NCBI GenBank assembly: GCA_944990035.1
Contig: CALYLX010000066.1
Span: forward strand, 620,001-684,000
Source: Clitopilus passeckerianus
Taxonomy: Eukaryota; Basidiomycota; Agaricomycetes; Agaricales; Entolomataceae
Direction of reading: 5' to 3'
Length of the DNA stretch: 64,000 bases
A model generated the notes under the pieces. It was not told where the DNA came from. It was given only the letters and a program-made list of their open reading frames with translations, and ran no database searches. Shown in pieces: positions 28,507-39,033 of this stretch. The stretch's first letter is position 1. Each line of letters opens with the position of its first letter. The position numbers and the translations under genes were made by a program.

Positions 28507-29143
28507 CTCATAATCACAATAAATAGCCTAGAAGCATCTTTAAATACATTTGGTATCGAAGACCAACAGTCTGAACAGTTTTGCCTTTGTGATCATGCCA
28601 ATCATTTTTTTTGAAAGGTGTTGGCCAGTGGCCGGCTCACTGCCTTCTCTCCAGTATTGGAGTAGATTATTTCACATATTCGTACTTACTAGTCAATAGT
28701 TTGATTTCAAGTGGTGCAATTATGATGGCCATTCACAAATATCAATTCATTTAGACTTGGAAAGTCAAATGCTCGATGGATGACTTGAATACAGGTACTA
28801 ATGCGTCAAATGGGTTGGACTTTGAACTGCCTTGCAGTAACCACGTTTCCTCATCGTGGTTTCTCACATCTCTCAATCTCCAACAACAACTCCAATATGC
28901 TCTCGCTTGTCTTGGTCGTTGGCTCTCTCCCAGATTTCTCGCATAGTCTCGCTTTGGCGCTCCTTCATCATTGACGGCCAAATATTGATTTGAGATTCAC
29001 CTCCAGTGGGTTAGGGGTCATTGTCAGTAAGTATTCAATTACCACTTCACCGTTTGGCTGTTTGCTTACCTCTCTTTTCATCAACCTCCTGAAATGTACC
29101 TCATAAGGTCCTAGCGCCACTACAATAACCCACTCTCCCCTCA
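28507..29143. other. No recognised gene
   Basis: There are only short ORFs on both strands. I see no repeat boundary except the start of the KDZ-like reading at 29144. Confidence 0.4.
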
Positions 29144-30937
29144 ATGTCCCGTCCAGGTCGCCGGCCCACAAGGGAGCTCTATTTCGACTCTTTGTCTTTC
29201 CAGCCAAACAACATCGTGGGTGATTGTGTCTTCCACCAAGGCAAGAATGTCAGGTTGGCACTTAGTGAGGTATCCAACACTTGGGCCAAGCAAAAGTCAT
29301 CTACACCAGCCTCTCTGAAGGATGCGTATGCTGGCTGGAAGCTGTTTTATATCGCACCGCTTTTGCCACCCTCTATGGCTGACTCTGAGCTCAATGACCC
29401 TGAAACTGGTTTTAAGGAAGAGGAAGAGGATCTGGATAGCCCCTTAGCTACAAGTGGGACAAAACAGAAGCGTTACGAGTTCTCGGTAAGTCACAAATTT
29501 CGTGATAAAATGTGGTGGATCTGAACTTAACCTCGTCTGTCCCAGGACTATCCAAATATTGCTTGGCGCTAGAACACCATCAAACTCTTACACGAGCTAT
29601 ATCGATACAATGGCCTAGGTGACTCCCTGGCTGTCCCCTGCTGTTCGACTTGTGGGACCATCAGGGACAAAGATGCAAGAGATGGCAACACCGTTTGTCT
29701 CTTCCGTTGTGAGGACTGTCACCCACTCCTGAGCTGCACTGAGTGCTTGCTCGAACATCACTAAGCAAGGCCGCTACATTGCATTAAGGTATGTTTTCAG
29801 CACTTACATCAAGTCTATCCTAACAAACATTTGTAGGAATGGAACGGCCTATTCTACGACAAAGTCACACTGTCCAGCCTTGGTCTTGTATACCAGGTGG
29901 GACATGGCAGCTTGCCGTGCCTAATTTCTGACCCACTCAACAGAAAGATGGTCGTCATAGCAAGTAACAGCATCAACGACATTGTATTTTGATACTGCAA
30001 CTGCACCCCAACGCATAAGCCTAGTCACGTGCAGCAACTTATGTGAACAGGGTGGTACTCCGCTAGGACAACAGACCCACAAACCTGTGCTACAGTACAT
30101 TTGACGTGCTTGATCTATATCGAGAACTCAATGTCCGAGCGACTGTGAACGCAAACGACTTTGTTAAAGTCCTGACGTGCCAAACAAATGCCACAAACTC
30201 GACTGAGATCCCTGTAAGTATTGACCGCTATAATGTGGAACCTATGCTAACAGATTTAAGGACCGGTACAAGGCCTTTTTGAGGATGGCTTGTCAATAGG
30301 CATTCCTCCACTGCCTGAAACGTTCCGAATCTGGTTTTGAAATCAAGGCTGTTGATGCAATTCTGCCCGGATCCCTGACCGTCCTCTGCTGGGCATGTCC
30401 TTGCACCGGTGTCAACTTGCCTGAAGGCTGGGATAAACTGGATTTGAAGTATCAGTATGTATAAATATTATTCCGCTATAAATAATGCTAACAAATGGTC
30501 GCTACAGATACTTGTATATGCCTGTCTTTGCTCTGGATGCAAATTTCCACCTCAAGTGGCTTTTCAAACCAAAAGAATGACCCGACCCGTTGCTGGCTCT
30601 GGAATCTGCATACTTCATGGACCCCGCACCCTACAAAGAATTTCTCAAGAAGTATGTTTTGGAAAAGGATGTATGTATTAACCATTCCCTTCTTGTCGAC
30701 AAAAACTGACATAATCACAGATAAGTACTTGAATCGCCTTTGCTACTCTCCTTGAGAAAGACATAAAGTTGACATCTGGCCTCAAGACATCAGGTGTCGC
30801 AGGCTGTGCCTGCGCCCGCCATGAACTGATCCGACTATTGGGCGTTGGCAATCTGCGGAAAGATGAAAAGTATGTGTTCATCGTCGACTTATTTTCATGA
30901 TGAGAATGACTAAGCAAACTACAGGGATGTATGGGGT
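29144..30937 (+). pseudogene. KDZ transposase N-terminal part with CxC2 cysteine cluster, degenerate
   Basis: The reading starts MSRPGRRPTRELYFDSLSF. After a 60-nt intron (29486-29545) it continues DYPNIAWR, CCSTCGTIRDKD, CLFRCEDCHPLLSCTECLLEHH and RPLHCIK. After a second intron (29789-29836) it reads EWNGLFYDKVTL. Later blocks are AFLRMACQ, VLCWACPCTGVNLPEGW, RYLYMPVFALDANFHLK and SGLKTSGVAGCACARHELIR. These are the order and motifs of the CxC2 domain and following region of Kyakuja-Dileera-Zisupton transposases of basidiomycetes. Several in-frame stops are present (for example TAA near 29762). The 3' half is missing; LINE sequence begins at 30938. Confidence 0.7.
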
Positions 30938-31447
30938 GTTGATGATTTTGAGGTAGGACCATGACTGCAGTACCTCACAGGTGAAAGCAAGGGTGCCAGC
31001 TGGAAAGGCCTTGACCAGCCACTTGGAAATGATCTCAAGGTCGGCAGCATTGGGGACCTGAGTGGTGTGCATGAAGTAGCCTCCCATACCAAGGGAGGCA
31101 GTTTCAATGTGCAGTTTTGACCTTTTGGTGAGGCTGCAATTGACTGTCGCCACAATAGTCTCAAGAGAGACTGAAGCGTTGACAGTAGTGGTAGGAATGG
31201 CAATGATCCTCTTGCGAGAAGGACCACGTGTGGTGGACTGCACCTTAACCTGGGCAGGTTTGGGTGCAGGAGAAGGATGGCCAGAGGCCTTCAAGTGAAT
31301 GCAAGCAAGTTGCTCAGCATCCAAATTGGGATAGGCCCTAGCTAGAGCGGCTAGAGCAGTGATATCACCACCCACTTTAGCGCTAGAGTGCTTAATGGTA
31401 GGGGTGGAGGGAGCAGGCACGACGGCAGCGTTAGCTGCTGTTGCAAT
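30938..31447 (-). pseudogene. LINE X ORF1 fragment (middle part)
   Basis: On the minus strand this aligns with the middle of the complete X ORF1 at 36449-38446: APTPSTPT-like start, GGDITALAALARAYPNLDAEQLA, RGPSRKRIIAIP, SLGMGGYFMHTTQVPNAADLEI. It stops short of the zinc knuckles. Both ends are abrupt: KDZ sequence on the left, LINE Y ORF2 on the right (31448). Confidence 0.85.
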
Positions 31448-32775
31448 TGTCCCAGTTGAGTTTTGAAGGGACATGAACAAAGTGGATGCACCTGCCAGCG
31501 TTGCCCAAGAACCAAGCACGTAGTTTGGAGCAAATGGACAGTGAGTGTCCTTGCCCAGAGTGGAGAGACGGGTCCAAAGCCAAACAGATGGCTTTAGTCG
31601 AGTCTGAGAGCACAACTATCTTGAGGCAGTTGTTGCGCAGGACAGCCTTGCTTATAGACAAGTCAATGGCTGCGAGTTTGGCATCATCAGAAAGGACTCT
31701 GCCTGATGCCATAGTGTATTCTTCTGGCCCAAAGGTGCCATGAAGGAGAGAGCAGGCAGCAACCGCTTGGTGCTTCCTGCTTTTGGGAACAGACACATCA
31801 GCTGCCACCAACACTGTAGTGTCAGACAGATCTGCATCAGCGTGAATCACATCCAAGTGGATGCGACAAGAATCAAGGGCATCCTTAGACGCTGCAATGA
31901 CGGTGTCAAATGTAACCCTGCCAGAGTGCATATCCAACAGGCGAAGGCCTGAGACTGCTTCTCCATGCACAGGGTTGAGAGGCTCAGAGATGCGCACAGC
32001 ATGTGCATCAGAATCCACAACCGTAGAGAGCAAGTTGCTGCGCGCGCGTCGCGACAAGTTGGAGAGAGACGAAGGAAGACACATTGTTCCTTCGTACAGC
32101 TGGTGCTTGTCACTAATGAGCAACAGCGTAAGGTGGTTGCCAATCAAGGTTGCCGATGTGCATCTGGCCGCGTTCAACCAGTTTCCTGATGTGCAAATGA
32201 ATGGGAGGGAGACCAGCAATAGACTCGGCCCCCCCACCCGGCGATGTGCGAAAGGCGCCGGTTATCCACCTAGCAGCCTTGTGTTGCATAGTGCGCAAGT
32301 GCAACATGGCAGTCTTGCACCTTGCACCTTTGTAGAACCAGAGGCCCACACCATACATAGCAACCGGAAGGACGCATGCACAGTAGAGCAGCCGCTTCTG
32401 CATAGGGGTGATACCCCTTGATGAGTTACCAAGCATGACCATCGCCTTGACAGTGGTCAGGGCCTTGGTAGAGTAATACTTGACATGGTGGCTAAAGGAT
32501 AGCGACCGGTCAAAGTAGAAGCCCAAGTAGCGCCAAACGCTCTTGCGCTGGAGTGGCGAGTTGCCAGTGTGTGGAGCAAAGCCCAAGTCGATGGCAGGAT
32601 TGACATCGCTGTGCTTGCGAGAGAAGTGGAAGACCTCTGTCTTATCATGTTCCAAGACAAGGCCAAGTGCAGTAACAAGCTCCGTGATAACGGCGTACGC
32701 TTGTTGGAGTAGGGTGATGTTCTCCCCAAAGGATGCCGACTGGACGATGAGCGAACCATCATCCACATACGACAT
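31448..32775 (-). pseudogene. LINE Y ORF2 fragment (RT catalytic half to RNase H)
   Basis: It corresponds to 43254-44573 of LINE Y copy 1. The first block (32113-32775) starts at MSYVDDGSLIVQSASFG (the YVDD box) and runs to MQHKAARWITGAFRTSPGGG. The second block (31449-32237) is in another frame, with DTTVLVAADVSVPKSRKHQ (RNase H Asp), AKLAAIDLSISKA and VVLSDSTKAI. The frameshift lies near 32130. At 32775 it meets LINE X sequence of opposite orientation. Confidence 0.88.
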
Positions 32776-33501
32776 GCGAGGTGCTCACCTCCATGACCTA
32801 GACGGGACACGTGTCCTTGTCTATGGTCGTTCCTGCCTACTTCGCGGTGCGGAGAAAAGGCCTGGAGTCCCTCAGTGTCGGTGCTGCTGGCACTTTGGTC
32901 ATACTGCAGACAAATGCCCTGTCAAGGGCGATGTCTGCTCTCATTGCGGGGGCCTCATAATGTGGCTCTCCATTGTCGCCTAGCGTCTTGCTGCAAGGGC
33001 AATGCCAACGCTACTCCCCCAGTGGCTCCTACCCCAGATGGGACCCCCTGCCCTCATTCTGCTAAGTGTGTCAACTGTGGCAAGCATCACTCTTCTGATG
33101 ACCGCAAATGCGTGTTCTGGAAGAATCACTTCAATATCAACTGGATCCTCAGTCGATACCACCGTGATCGGGTCTAACTAGCCTCGGCCACGACGCCAAC
33201 GTCCAACTGGGCATCCAGCGCTTGTCTTTACAGGCCGCCATACTCTATGCAGGTGCCGTTCCACCATGCACCCCTTACCCCTACTAGGCTCCGCTGAACA
33301 CTAGTCGCTGCTTGCAGCCACGTGCTCATTTCAGATTTGCACTCTCGATTTGCTGCCGTACTTAGTGTATGGACCTTATTGTCAATGTCTTTACTTTTGT
33401 ATTAGATACACCCGCCGGACTGCTATCACACACCGGGATATAAATTTTCTGACACCCCCTGCGGGGGTGTTGGATTTGATCTCAAAAAAAAAAAAAAAAA
33501 A
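32776..33501 (+). pseudogene. LINE X 3' end: ORF1 C-terminus, 3' UTR and poly(A)
   Basis: This 5'-truncated X copy starts in ORF1 at HDLDGTRVLVYGRSCLLRG and carries the knuckles CRCCWHFGHTADKC and CVNCGKHHSSDDRKC. It ends WILSRYHRDRV at 33177. A 1-base deletion in the CSHCGG region shifts the frame. The 3' UTR has no further ORF. It ends in the hairpin ACACCCCC-TGC-GGGGGTGT (33452-33470), TTGATCTC and 18 A residues (33484-33501). This fixes the 3' end of family X. Confidence 0.88.
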
Positions 33502-35434
33502 TACCTTAATACATGCATTGTATACTAACGTAAGTAAAGAACCGTGTTCGTCGAGTGAACTACACTGAATACGAGGTGCACCAAAGAGCAAGCTAGGGTG
33601 GCCCCCGAAACCTTAATACATGCATTGTATACTAACGTAAGTAAAGAACCGTGTTCGTCGAGTGAACTACACTGAATACGAGGTGCACCAAAGAGCAAGC
33701 TAGGGTGGCCCCCGAGGATAAATCTCTCAACGAGTATGGTAGCGCGCAACGCCCCGCAGAAGCGGCAAGAACCCTGGAGGCCAGGCTTGCCGCTATATGA
33801 AGGATGAAGCACTGACGCCTATGCATGGAAGACCATGCCAGACGCTTCGGCTTGTTCTCTGCGAACAAATTGGTGTGCCCCCGGTACCCAGACAAGATCG
33901 TCTGGGCGCGGGGGTGCAGTGGAGCCTGTTACAGGCATTTGTTGGCGATGGCCCCCCGCAGCGGGGAGGGCATCGCAGAGGCGTGTGGGGGCCTTGTCAG
34001 GTGGCCCACGTCACCGTGTCTTCCTGGCTTTGGGAAACGGCGGTGGAGGCTGTTGCGAAGGAAACGCAAAAGTGGCAGGGTTGTTCTCAAGGAAGGACAA
34101 GAAAGATGACAGCTCCTGGCGCAAGCGCTGGCTGGGCCGTCGTTGGAAGTGCGCACACTGGTGAAGGATGTGTCCCCTTGTCTCTAGTACGCGCCAGTTG
34201 CATGCACACACTGTCTCCCCTCCCAGGTTGAAGCGTGCGCGGAATTTGCCAATGGGTGCATGACCCAGAACTGCGCGTGTAAGGCGCGCGGTATGTGCAT
34301 TGGAAGAACCAATGCAATGTAGCCAAGGTCCACCTTTGATGTGTGTGGGCCTTAGGGAGGCACCTTTGTGTGTAAGGCGCAAGAAGTGGTTGCCAGAGTA
34401 AGAAGGCTGCTGCAGTAGACAAGTCCACTCATGCAGCATTCTATCCACAGCACGTTTTCGAGCATACCCAAGGGATGTCTGGGGTTTGTTACTAGCACCC
34501 ACCCGCAAGCCAGTGGCCGCCAAGTGAGCGCGGTGGTGAATGTCTCAGTTGAGTCCTGAGGGGACATGAACAAAGTGGACGCGTCTGTCAGCGTCGCCTG
34601 AGAACCAAGCACGTAGTTTGGAGCAGATGGACAGCGAGTGTCCTTGCCCAGAGCGGAGAGACAGGTCCAAAGCCAGGCGGATGGCTTTAGTCGAGTCCGA
34701 GAGCACAACTATCTTGAGGCAGTTGTTGCACAGAACAGCCTTGCTTATAGACAAGTCAATGGCTGCAAGTTCGGCATCATCAGAAAGGACTCTGCCTGAT
34801 GCCATAGTGTACTCTTTTGGCCCAAAAGTGCCATGAAGGAGGGAGCAGGCAGCAACCTGCTTTTGGGGACAGACACATCAGCTGCCACCAACACTGTGGT
34901 GTCGGACAGATCTGCATCAGTGCGAATCACATCCAAATGGATGCGACGAGAATCAAGGGCATCCTTGGACACTGCAATGACGGTGTCAAATGTAACCCTT
35001 CCAGAGTGCATATCCACCAGGTGGAGGCCTGGGACTGCTTCTCCATGGACAGGGTTGAGAGGCTCAGAGACACGCCCAGCATGTGCATCAGAATCCACAA
35101 TCGTAGAGAGCAAGTTGCCGTGCGCGCTTTGCAACAAGTTGGAGAGAGACGAGGGAAGACGCATCGTTCCTTCGTACAGCTGGTGCTTGTCACTAATGAG
35201 CGACAGCGTAGGGTGGTTGCCAATCAGGGTGCCGATGCGCGCTTGGCCGCGTTCGACCAGTTTCCTGATGTGCATATGAATGGGAGGGAGACCAGCAATA
35301 GACTCGGTCCCCCCACCCGGTGATGTGCGAAAGGCGCCGGTTATCCACCTAGCAGCCTTGTGTTGCATAGTGCGCAAGTGTGACATAGCAGTCTTGCACC
35401 TTGCACCTTTGTGGAACCAGAGGCCCACACCATA
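33502..35434 (-). pseudogene. LINE Y fragment: ORF2 C-terminal half and 3' UTR
   Basis: The 3' UTR (33502 to about 33990) and ORF2 from GVGLWFHKGARCKTAMSHL to the C-terminal zinc-finger region are present. The coding part is in at least three frames: 34745-35491 carries LPPIHMHIRKLVERG and DTTVLVAADVSVPKS; 34545-34805 carries VVLSDSTKAIRLAL; 34011-34523 carries RTSLGYARKRAVDRML and ETVCACNWRVLETRGHILHQCAHF. At 35434 it joins a plus-strand endonuclease snippet. Confidence 0.85.
33503..33716. repeat. 107-bp tandem duplication in LINE Y 3' UTR
   Basis: The unit beginning ACCTTAATACATGCATTGTA at 33503 repeats at 33610, with the second unit ending in GGTGGCCCCCGA by 33715. The two units look identical. 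Other LINE Y 3' UTRs in the window have one unit. It starts just after the poly(A) of the X copy. Confidence 0.85.
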
Positions 35435-35511
35435 ACGCCGCACTGTGTCCACTACCAACCCGGAAGGGGAGGCGGTAGTTGGTGCTCCCACTCACCCAGA
35501 CTGGCTAGTCA
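35435..35511 (+). pseudogene. LINE Y ORF2 endonuclease snippet (77 bp)
   Basis: RRTVSTTNPEGEAVVGAPTH and the following PDWLVM match residues about 50-75 of LINE Y ORF2 (46450-46480 region, minus). It is squeezed between an inverted ORF2 fragment and the 5' end of the next LINE Y copy. Confidence 0.8.
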
Positions 35512-36128
35512 TGCATCCTCTTTGATCTGTTACCACCACCATCACAGCCACAACAGCGACGCAAATTCACCCTCAAGCACTTGCACATCGCTCAATCCTC
35601 CAGTTTTCACGCCTGTCTGCACTATGAGTAGTGCAGGAGGCACCAAGAAGAATACCCAGCCGCCGGATCCGCCTCCGACGCCCTCCACGCCACAGAGAGG
35701 CCATGGCAGCAGCTATGGCGCTTTTGATGGCGAAGAAACTCCCCAGGGACCCTCTGGCGCTCGAAACAAGCGTCCTACTCCAGCAATGGAGGAGGACGAA
35801 GGTCTTGAGTATGCTGAGAGCCCTGCTCCATCCGCCCCTTCCTCCCCTGAGCATAAGCGCAGGAAGGACGCCTCTGGTGCTGCTGTTGCGCAGCCCAAGT
35901 CTAGGACTGCCTCCAGGGCGACCTCCCCAACGCAGGAGTTCTCTCCTGCGTTCCCAGGACACTCAGAGTTTGACTCTGTTGGCTTGCAGGTGCAGGCCAC
36001 AGAGGACGCGGTCGAGGAAGACATAGACGCGATCACAGACTCCCTTGTCACCTTCAAGGAGTGGCTCAACCGGGCCCCCTCTGCTGCCGGCGATGAGGAA
36101 CACTCCCGCTCTCTTGCAGACTTGCTAG
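35512..36128 (+). pseudogene. LINE Y copy 2: 5' UTR and ORF1 N-terminus
   Basis: The 5' end begins with CTTTGATCTGTTACCACCAC, also found at the 5' end of copy 1 (49757 region, minus). ORF1 starts at ATG 35624: MSSAGGTKKNTQPPDPPPTP, then YGAFDGEETPQGPSGARNKR and EHKRRKDASGAAVAQPKSR. It is interrupted at 36129 by the complete LINE X copy in the opposite orientation and resumes at 38533. Confidence 0.88.
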
Positions 36129-36129
36129 T
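36115..36129 (+). repeat. Target-site duplication of LINE X, left copy
   Basis: TGCAGACTTGCTAGT here is repeated at 38518-38532. The last T may belong to the poly(T). It lies in LINE Y ORF1. Confidence 0.92.
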
Positions 36130-36155
36130 TTTTTTTTTTTTTGAGATCAAATCCA

Positions 36156-36174
36156 ACACCCCCGCAGGGGGTGT
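36156..36174 (-). other. LINE X 3' terminal hairpin
   Basis: This is a perfect 8-bp stem, ACACCCCC/GGGGGTGT, with a 3-base loop, 13-14 bases before the poly(A). The equivalent hairpin of LINE Y is at 42260-42278 and 49143-49161, with one covarying pair. Confidence 0.75.
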
Positions 36175-36448
36175 CAGAAAATTTATATCCCAGTGCGCGA
36201 TAGCAGTCCGGCAGGTGTATCTAATACAAAAGTAAAGACATTGACAATAAGGTCCATACACTAAGTACGGCAGCAAATCGAGAGTGCAAATCTGAAATGA
36301 GCACGTGGCTGCAAGCAGCGACTAGTGTTCAGCGGAGCCTAGTAGGGGTAAGGGGTGCATGGTGGAACGGCACCTGCATAGAGTATGGCGGCCTGTAAAG
36401 ACAAGCGCTGGATGCCCAGTTGGACGTTGGCGTCGTGGCCGAGGCTAG

Positions 36449-38446
36449 TTAGACCCGATCACGGTGGTATCGACTGAGGATCCAGTTGATATTGAAGTGA
36501 TTCTTCCAGAACACGCATTTGCGGTCATCAGAAGAGTGATGCTTGCCACAGTTGACACACTTAGCAGAATGAGGGCAGGGGGTCCCATCTGGGGTAGGAG
36601 CCACTGGGGGAGTAGCGTTGGCATTGCCCTTGCAGCAAGACGCTAGGCGACGATGGAGAGCCACATTATGAGGCCCCCCGCAATGAGAGCAGACATCGCC
36701 CTTGACAGGGCATTTGTCTGCAGCATGACCAAAGTGCCAGCAGCACCGACACTGAGGGACTCCAGGCCTTTTCTCCGCACCGCGAAGTAGGCAGGAACGA
36801 CCATAGACAAGGACACGTGTCCCGTCTAGGTCACGGAGGCGAGCACCTCGGCAGGTGTCCCAGACCTCAAAGAAAACAGTGCATGAGTCGGCCGTCTTTG
36901 AGTTGCAAACAACTCGCAGAGGGGCGGCCAACTGTGCACCGTGAAGGGTGTCACCTGCTGTGAATACAGACTCAATGGCAGGGCAAGATAGGGTGACCTT
37001 CTCCCCGTCGGTGTCAACAGAGAGGTAGGGGGCGTTGATGACTTTGAGGTAGGACCGCGACTGCGGTACCTCACAGGTGAAAGCAGGGGCGCTAGCTGGG
37101 AAGGCCTTGACCAGCCACTTGGAAACAATCTCAAGGTCGGCAGCGTTGGGGACCTGAGTGGTGTGCATGAAGTAGCCTCCCATGCCGAGGGAGGCAGTCT
37201 CAATGCGGAGTTTTGACCTCTTGGTGAGGCCACGATTGACCGTCGCCACAATAGTCTCAAGAGAGACAGAGGCATTGACAGTTGCGGAGGGGATAGCAAT
37301 GATCCTCTTGCGAGAAGGACCACGTGTGGTGGACTGCACCTTAGCCTGGGTAGGCTTGGGTGCAGGAGAAGGTTGGCCAGAGGCCTTCAAGTGAATGCGA
37401 GCAAGTTGCTCAGCATTCAAATTGGGATAGGCCCTAGCCAGAGCGGCCAGAGCAGTGATGTCACCACCCACTTTAGCACCAGGGCGCTTCATGGTGGGGG
37501 TGGAGGGAGTAGGTGCAGCAGCGGCGTTAGCCGCTGTTGCGGTTGCGACAACGCGTGCAAAGGTGCCCTTGGGCAAGACCTTCACACGACCACCAGATGG
37601 AGCAGCACCTGCCACGTTGACAGGGCGCCCATAGGGACGAGCCGGGTTCCGGGGAGGGACGGGAGGAGGCGCAGTCTTCCGACCCGGGTTAGGCCGGGAA
37701 GATGCGGGAGTGGGAGCGGGCGGAGCAGGAGCGCCACCCGGGGTAGAGTTGGGGGTTGAGGAGGGTTGAGGGCCAAATTTGAGAAGCGTGCCCCCCAAAT
37801 TGCCGAATCCCGCCTGAATGTTGGGATTGGCGTTAACCGCCGCACGAAGAAGACCGCTAGCACCAGCCACCCGGACAAGCCGAATAAGCGCAGCGCCAAC
37901 GTTGGCAGAAGCAGGGACCTCTAGAGAGAGGCCCTGCTCACGAATGGATTCAACTTGTGCAGAGACAAGTTGAATGGTTTCCTCCACATGCTTCAAGGCG
38001 TCACCCACAGAGGGGGCGGAGGGAGTAGGAGGTGATGAAACTGAAGGACCAGAGATTGGTTCCTCAGTAGGCAGAGGGGCCTGCTGTTCCACAGACGCCG
38101 GGGTGATAGTACCAGCCCGCTGTCTCTTTTCTGGAGAGCCAGCGCGCTCAGTGGGAGGGGAGGAGTCACTGTTCTTCTTGTGCTTGGCCTTAGCAGCGGC
38201 ACGAGAAGCAATCAGTGCTTCGCCTTCAGCAATGCCCAGTGGCGCTCTAATGCGCGAGGGAGCAGTAGTGGAACAAGCGGGAACCTGTTGCCAGAGTGCT
38301 CCTTCAGAAATATTGAGTTCATCCTCCTCAGAGGACATCTCGACGTCCCGAGTGGGATCCGATACGATCGGTCCAGATCGGGGGTTGGAGGCATAACGGC
38401 GAGCTCCAGAGGAACTCCCAGACATAGTTTGGTGTCGATCCGACAA
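36449..38446 (-). CDS. LINE X ORF1 protein (665 aa), Gag-like with zinc knuckles
   Basis: Intact ORF starting MSDRHQTMSGSSSG. Residues 1-300 are Ser/Pro/Ala-rich and low complexity, with a charged stretch (AKAKHKKNSDSS). A conserved central region includes STTRGPSRKRIIAIPSATVN and YFMHTTQVPNAADLEIVSKW. The C-terminus has CRCCWHFGHAADKC (about 566-579), a second cysteine cluster CSHCGGPHNVALHRR (about 586-605) and CVNCGKHHSSDDRKC (about 630-644). It is a distant homologue of LINE Y ORF1, whose knuckle region has the same order. The likely role is RNA binding in the element's particle. It has no enzymatic domain. Confidence 0.88.
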   Translation of the reverse strand: MSDRHQTMSGSSSGARRYASNPRSGPIVSDPTRDVEMSSEEDELNISEGALWQQVPACSTTAPSRIRAPLGIAEGEALIASRAAAKAKHKKNSDSSPPTERAGSPEKRQRAGTITPASVEQQAPLPTEEPISGPSVSSPPTPSAPSVGDALKHVEETIQLVSAQVESIREQGLSLEVPASANVGAALIRLVRVAGASGLLRAAVNANPNIQAGFGNLGGTLLKFGPQPSSTPNSTPGGAPAPPAPTPASSRPNPGRKTAPPPVPPRNPARPYGRPVNVAGAAPSGGRVKVLPKGTFARVVATATAANAAAAPTPSTPTMKRPGAKVGGDITALAALARAYPNLNAEQLARIHLKASGQPSPAPKPTQAKVQSTTRGPSRKRIIAIPSATVNASVSLETIVATVNRGLTKRSKLRIETASLGMGGYFMHTTQVPNAADLEIVSKWLVKAFPASAPAFTCEVPQSRSYLKVINAPYLSVDTDGEKVTLSCPAIESVFTAGDTLHGAQLAAPLRVVCNSKTADSCTVFFEVWDTCRGARLRDLDGTRVLVYGRSCLLRGAEKRPGVPQCRCCWHFGHAADKCPVKGDVCSHCGGPHNVALHRRLASCCKGNANATPPVAPTPDGTPCPHSAKCVNCGKHHSSDDRKCVFWKNHFNINWILSRYHRDRV

Positions 38447-38517
38447 GAATTGAGCGAAATATTGAGAGATAGTGCGAGATCACCACTTTGATGGTGGTGG
38501 TAAGAGATCAAGAAGCG

Positions 38518-38532
38518 TGCAGACTTGCTAGT
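38518..38532 (+). repeat. Target-site duplication of LINE X, right copy
   Basis: TGCAGACTTGCTAGT matches 36115-36129. LINE Y ORF1 resumes directly after it. Confidence 0.92.
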
Positions 38533-39033
38533 GCATGTCTGCTCTCAAGCGACCTCTGTAGGTCTCCTCAAGTATCTCACTCCAAGTGCGGACTTCCTGC
38601 CTCAAATCCGACGTTGGTAACTCGTCAAGGGGTATCACCCCTATGCAGAAGCGGCTGCTCTACCGTGCATGCGTCCTCCCGGTCGCTACGTATGGTGTGG
38701 GCCGCTGGTTCTACAAAGGTGCTAGGTGCAAGACTGCTATGTCGCACTTGCGCGCCATGCAACACAAGGCTGCCAGGTGGATAACTGGCGCCTTTCGCAC
38801 ATCACCAGGAGGGGGGACCGAGTCGATTGCTGGTCTCCCTCCCATTCATCTGCACATCAGGAAACTGGTTGAACGTGGCCAGGCGCATATTGGCACCCTG
38901 GTTGGCAACCACCCCACACTGTCGCTTATTAGTGACAAGCACCAGCTGTATGAAGGGACAATGCGTCTCCCTTCGTCTCTCTCCAACTTGTCGCGACGCG
39001 TGCGCGGCAACTTGCTCTCTACGGTTGTGGATT
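38533..39033 (+). pseudogene. LINE Y copy 2, continued: ORF1 piece joined to ORF2
   Basis: To 38617 the reading LADLLVHVCSQATS to DFLPQIRRW aligns with ORF1 of copy 1 (VHITDYLS to CLPQIRRV). From 38618 it is ORF2: NSSRGITPMQKRLLYRACVL, HKAARWITGAFRTSPGGGTE and LPSSLSNLSRRVRGNLLSTV. Most of ORF1, the endonuclease and the first RT half are deleted between these points. It is cut at 39033 by a solo LTR. Confidence 0.85.

Larger units (their letters stand above)
36129..38517 (-). mobile_element. LINE X, complete ORF1-only retroelement (~2.39 kb)
   Basis: Flanked by a 14-15 bp target duplication. In element orientation: a ~70-base 5' UTR (38517 to 38447), one ORF of 665 codons, a ~300-base 3' UTR, the terminal hairpin, and 14 A residues (T at 36129-36142). 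There is no ORF2 and no remnant of one. The duplication plus poly(A) shows that this unit was itself reverse-transcribed and inserted; it is not a deletion product formed in place. Three other X fragments occur in the window (30938, 32776, 58837). Confidence 0.9.

Noticed and set aside
33484..33501. Poly(A) as a microsatellite
   Set aside because: It follows the conserved LINE X 3' tail and is the retrotransposition tail.
36464..38500. Plus-strand ORFs over LINE X (for example 37373-37759, 37974-38396)
   Set aside because: These are antisense shadows of the GC-rich ORF1; none resembles a known protein, and the same shadows recur in the other X copy.
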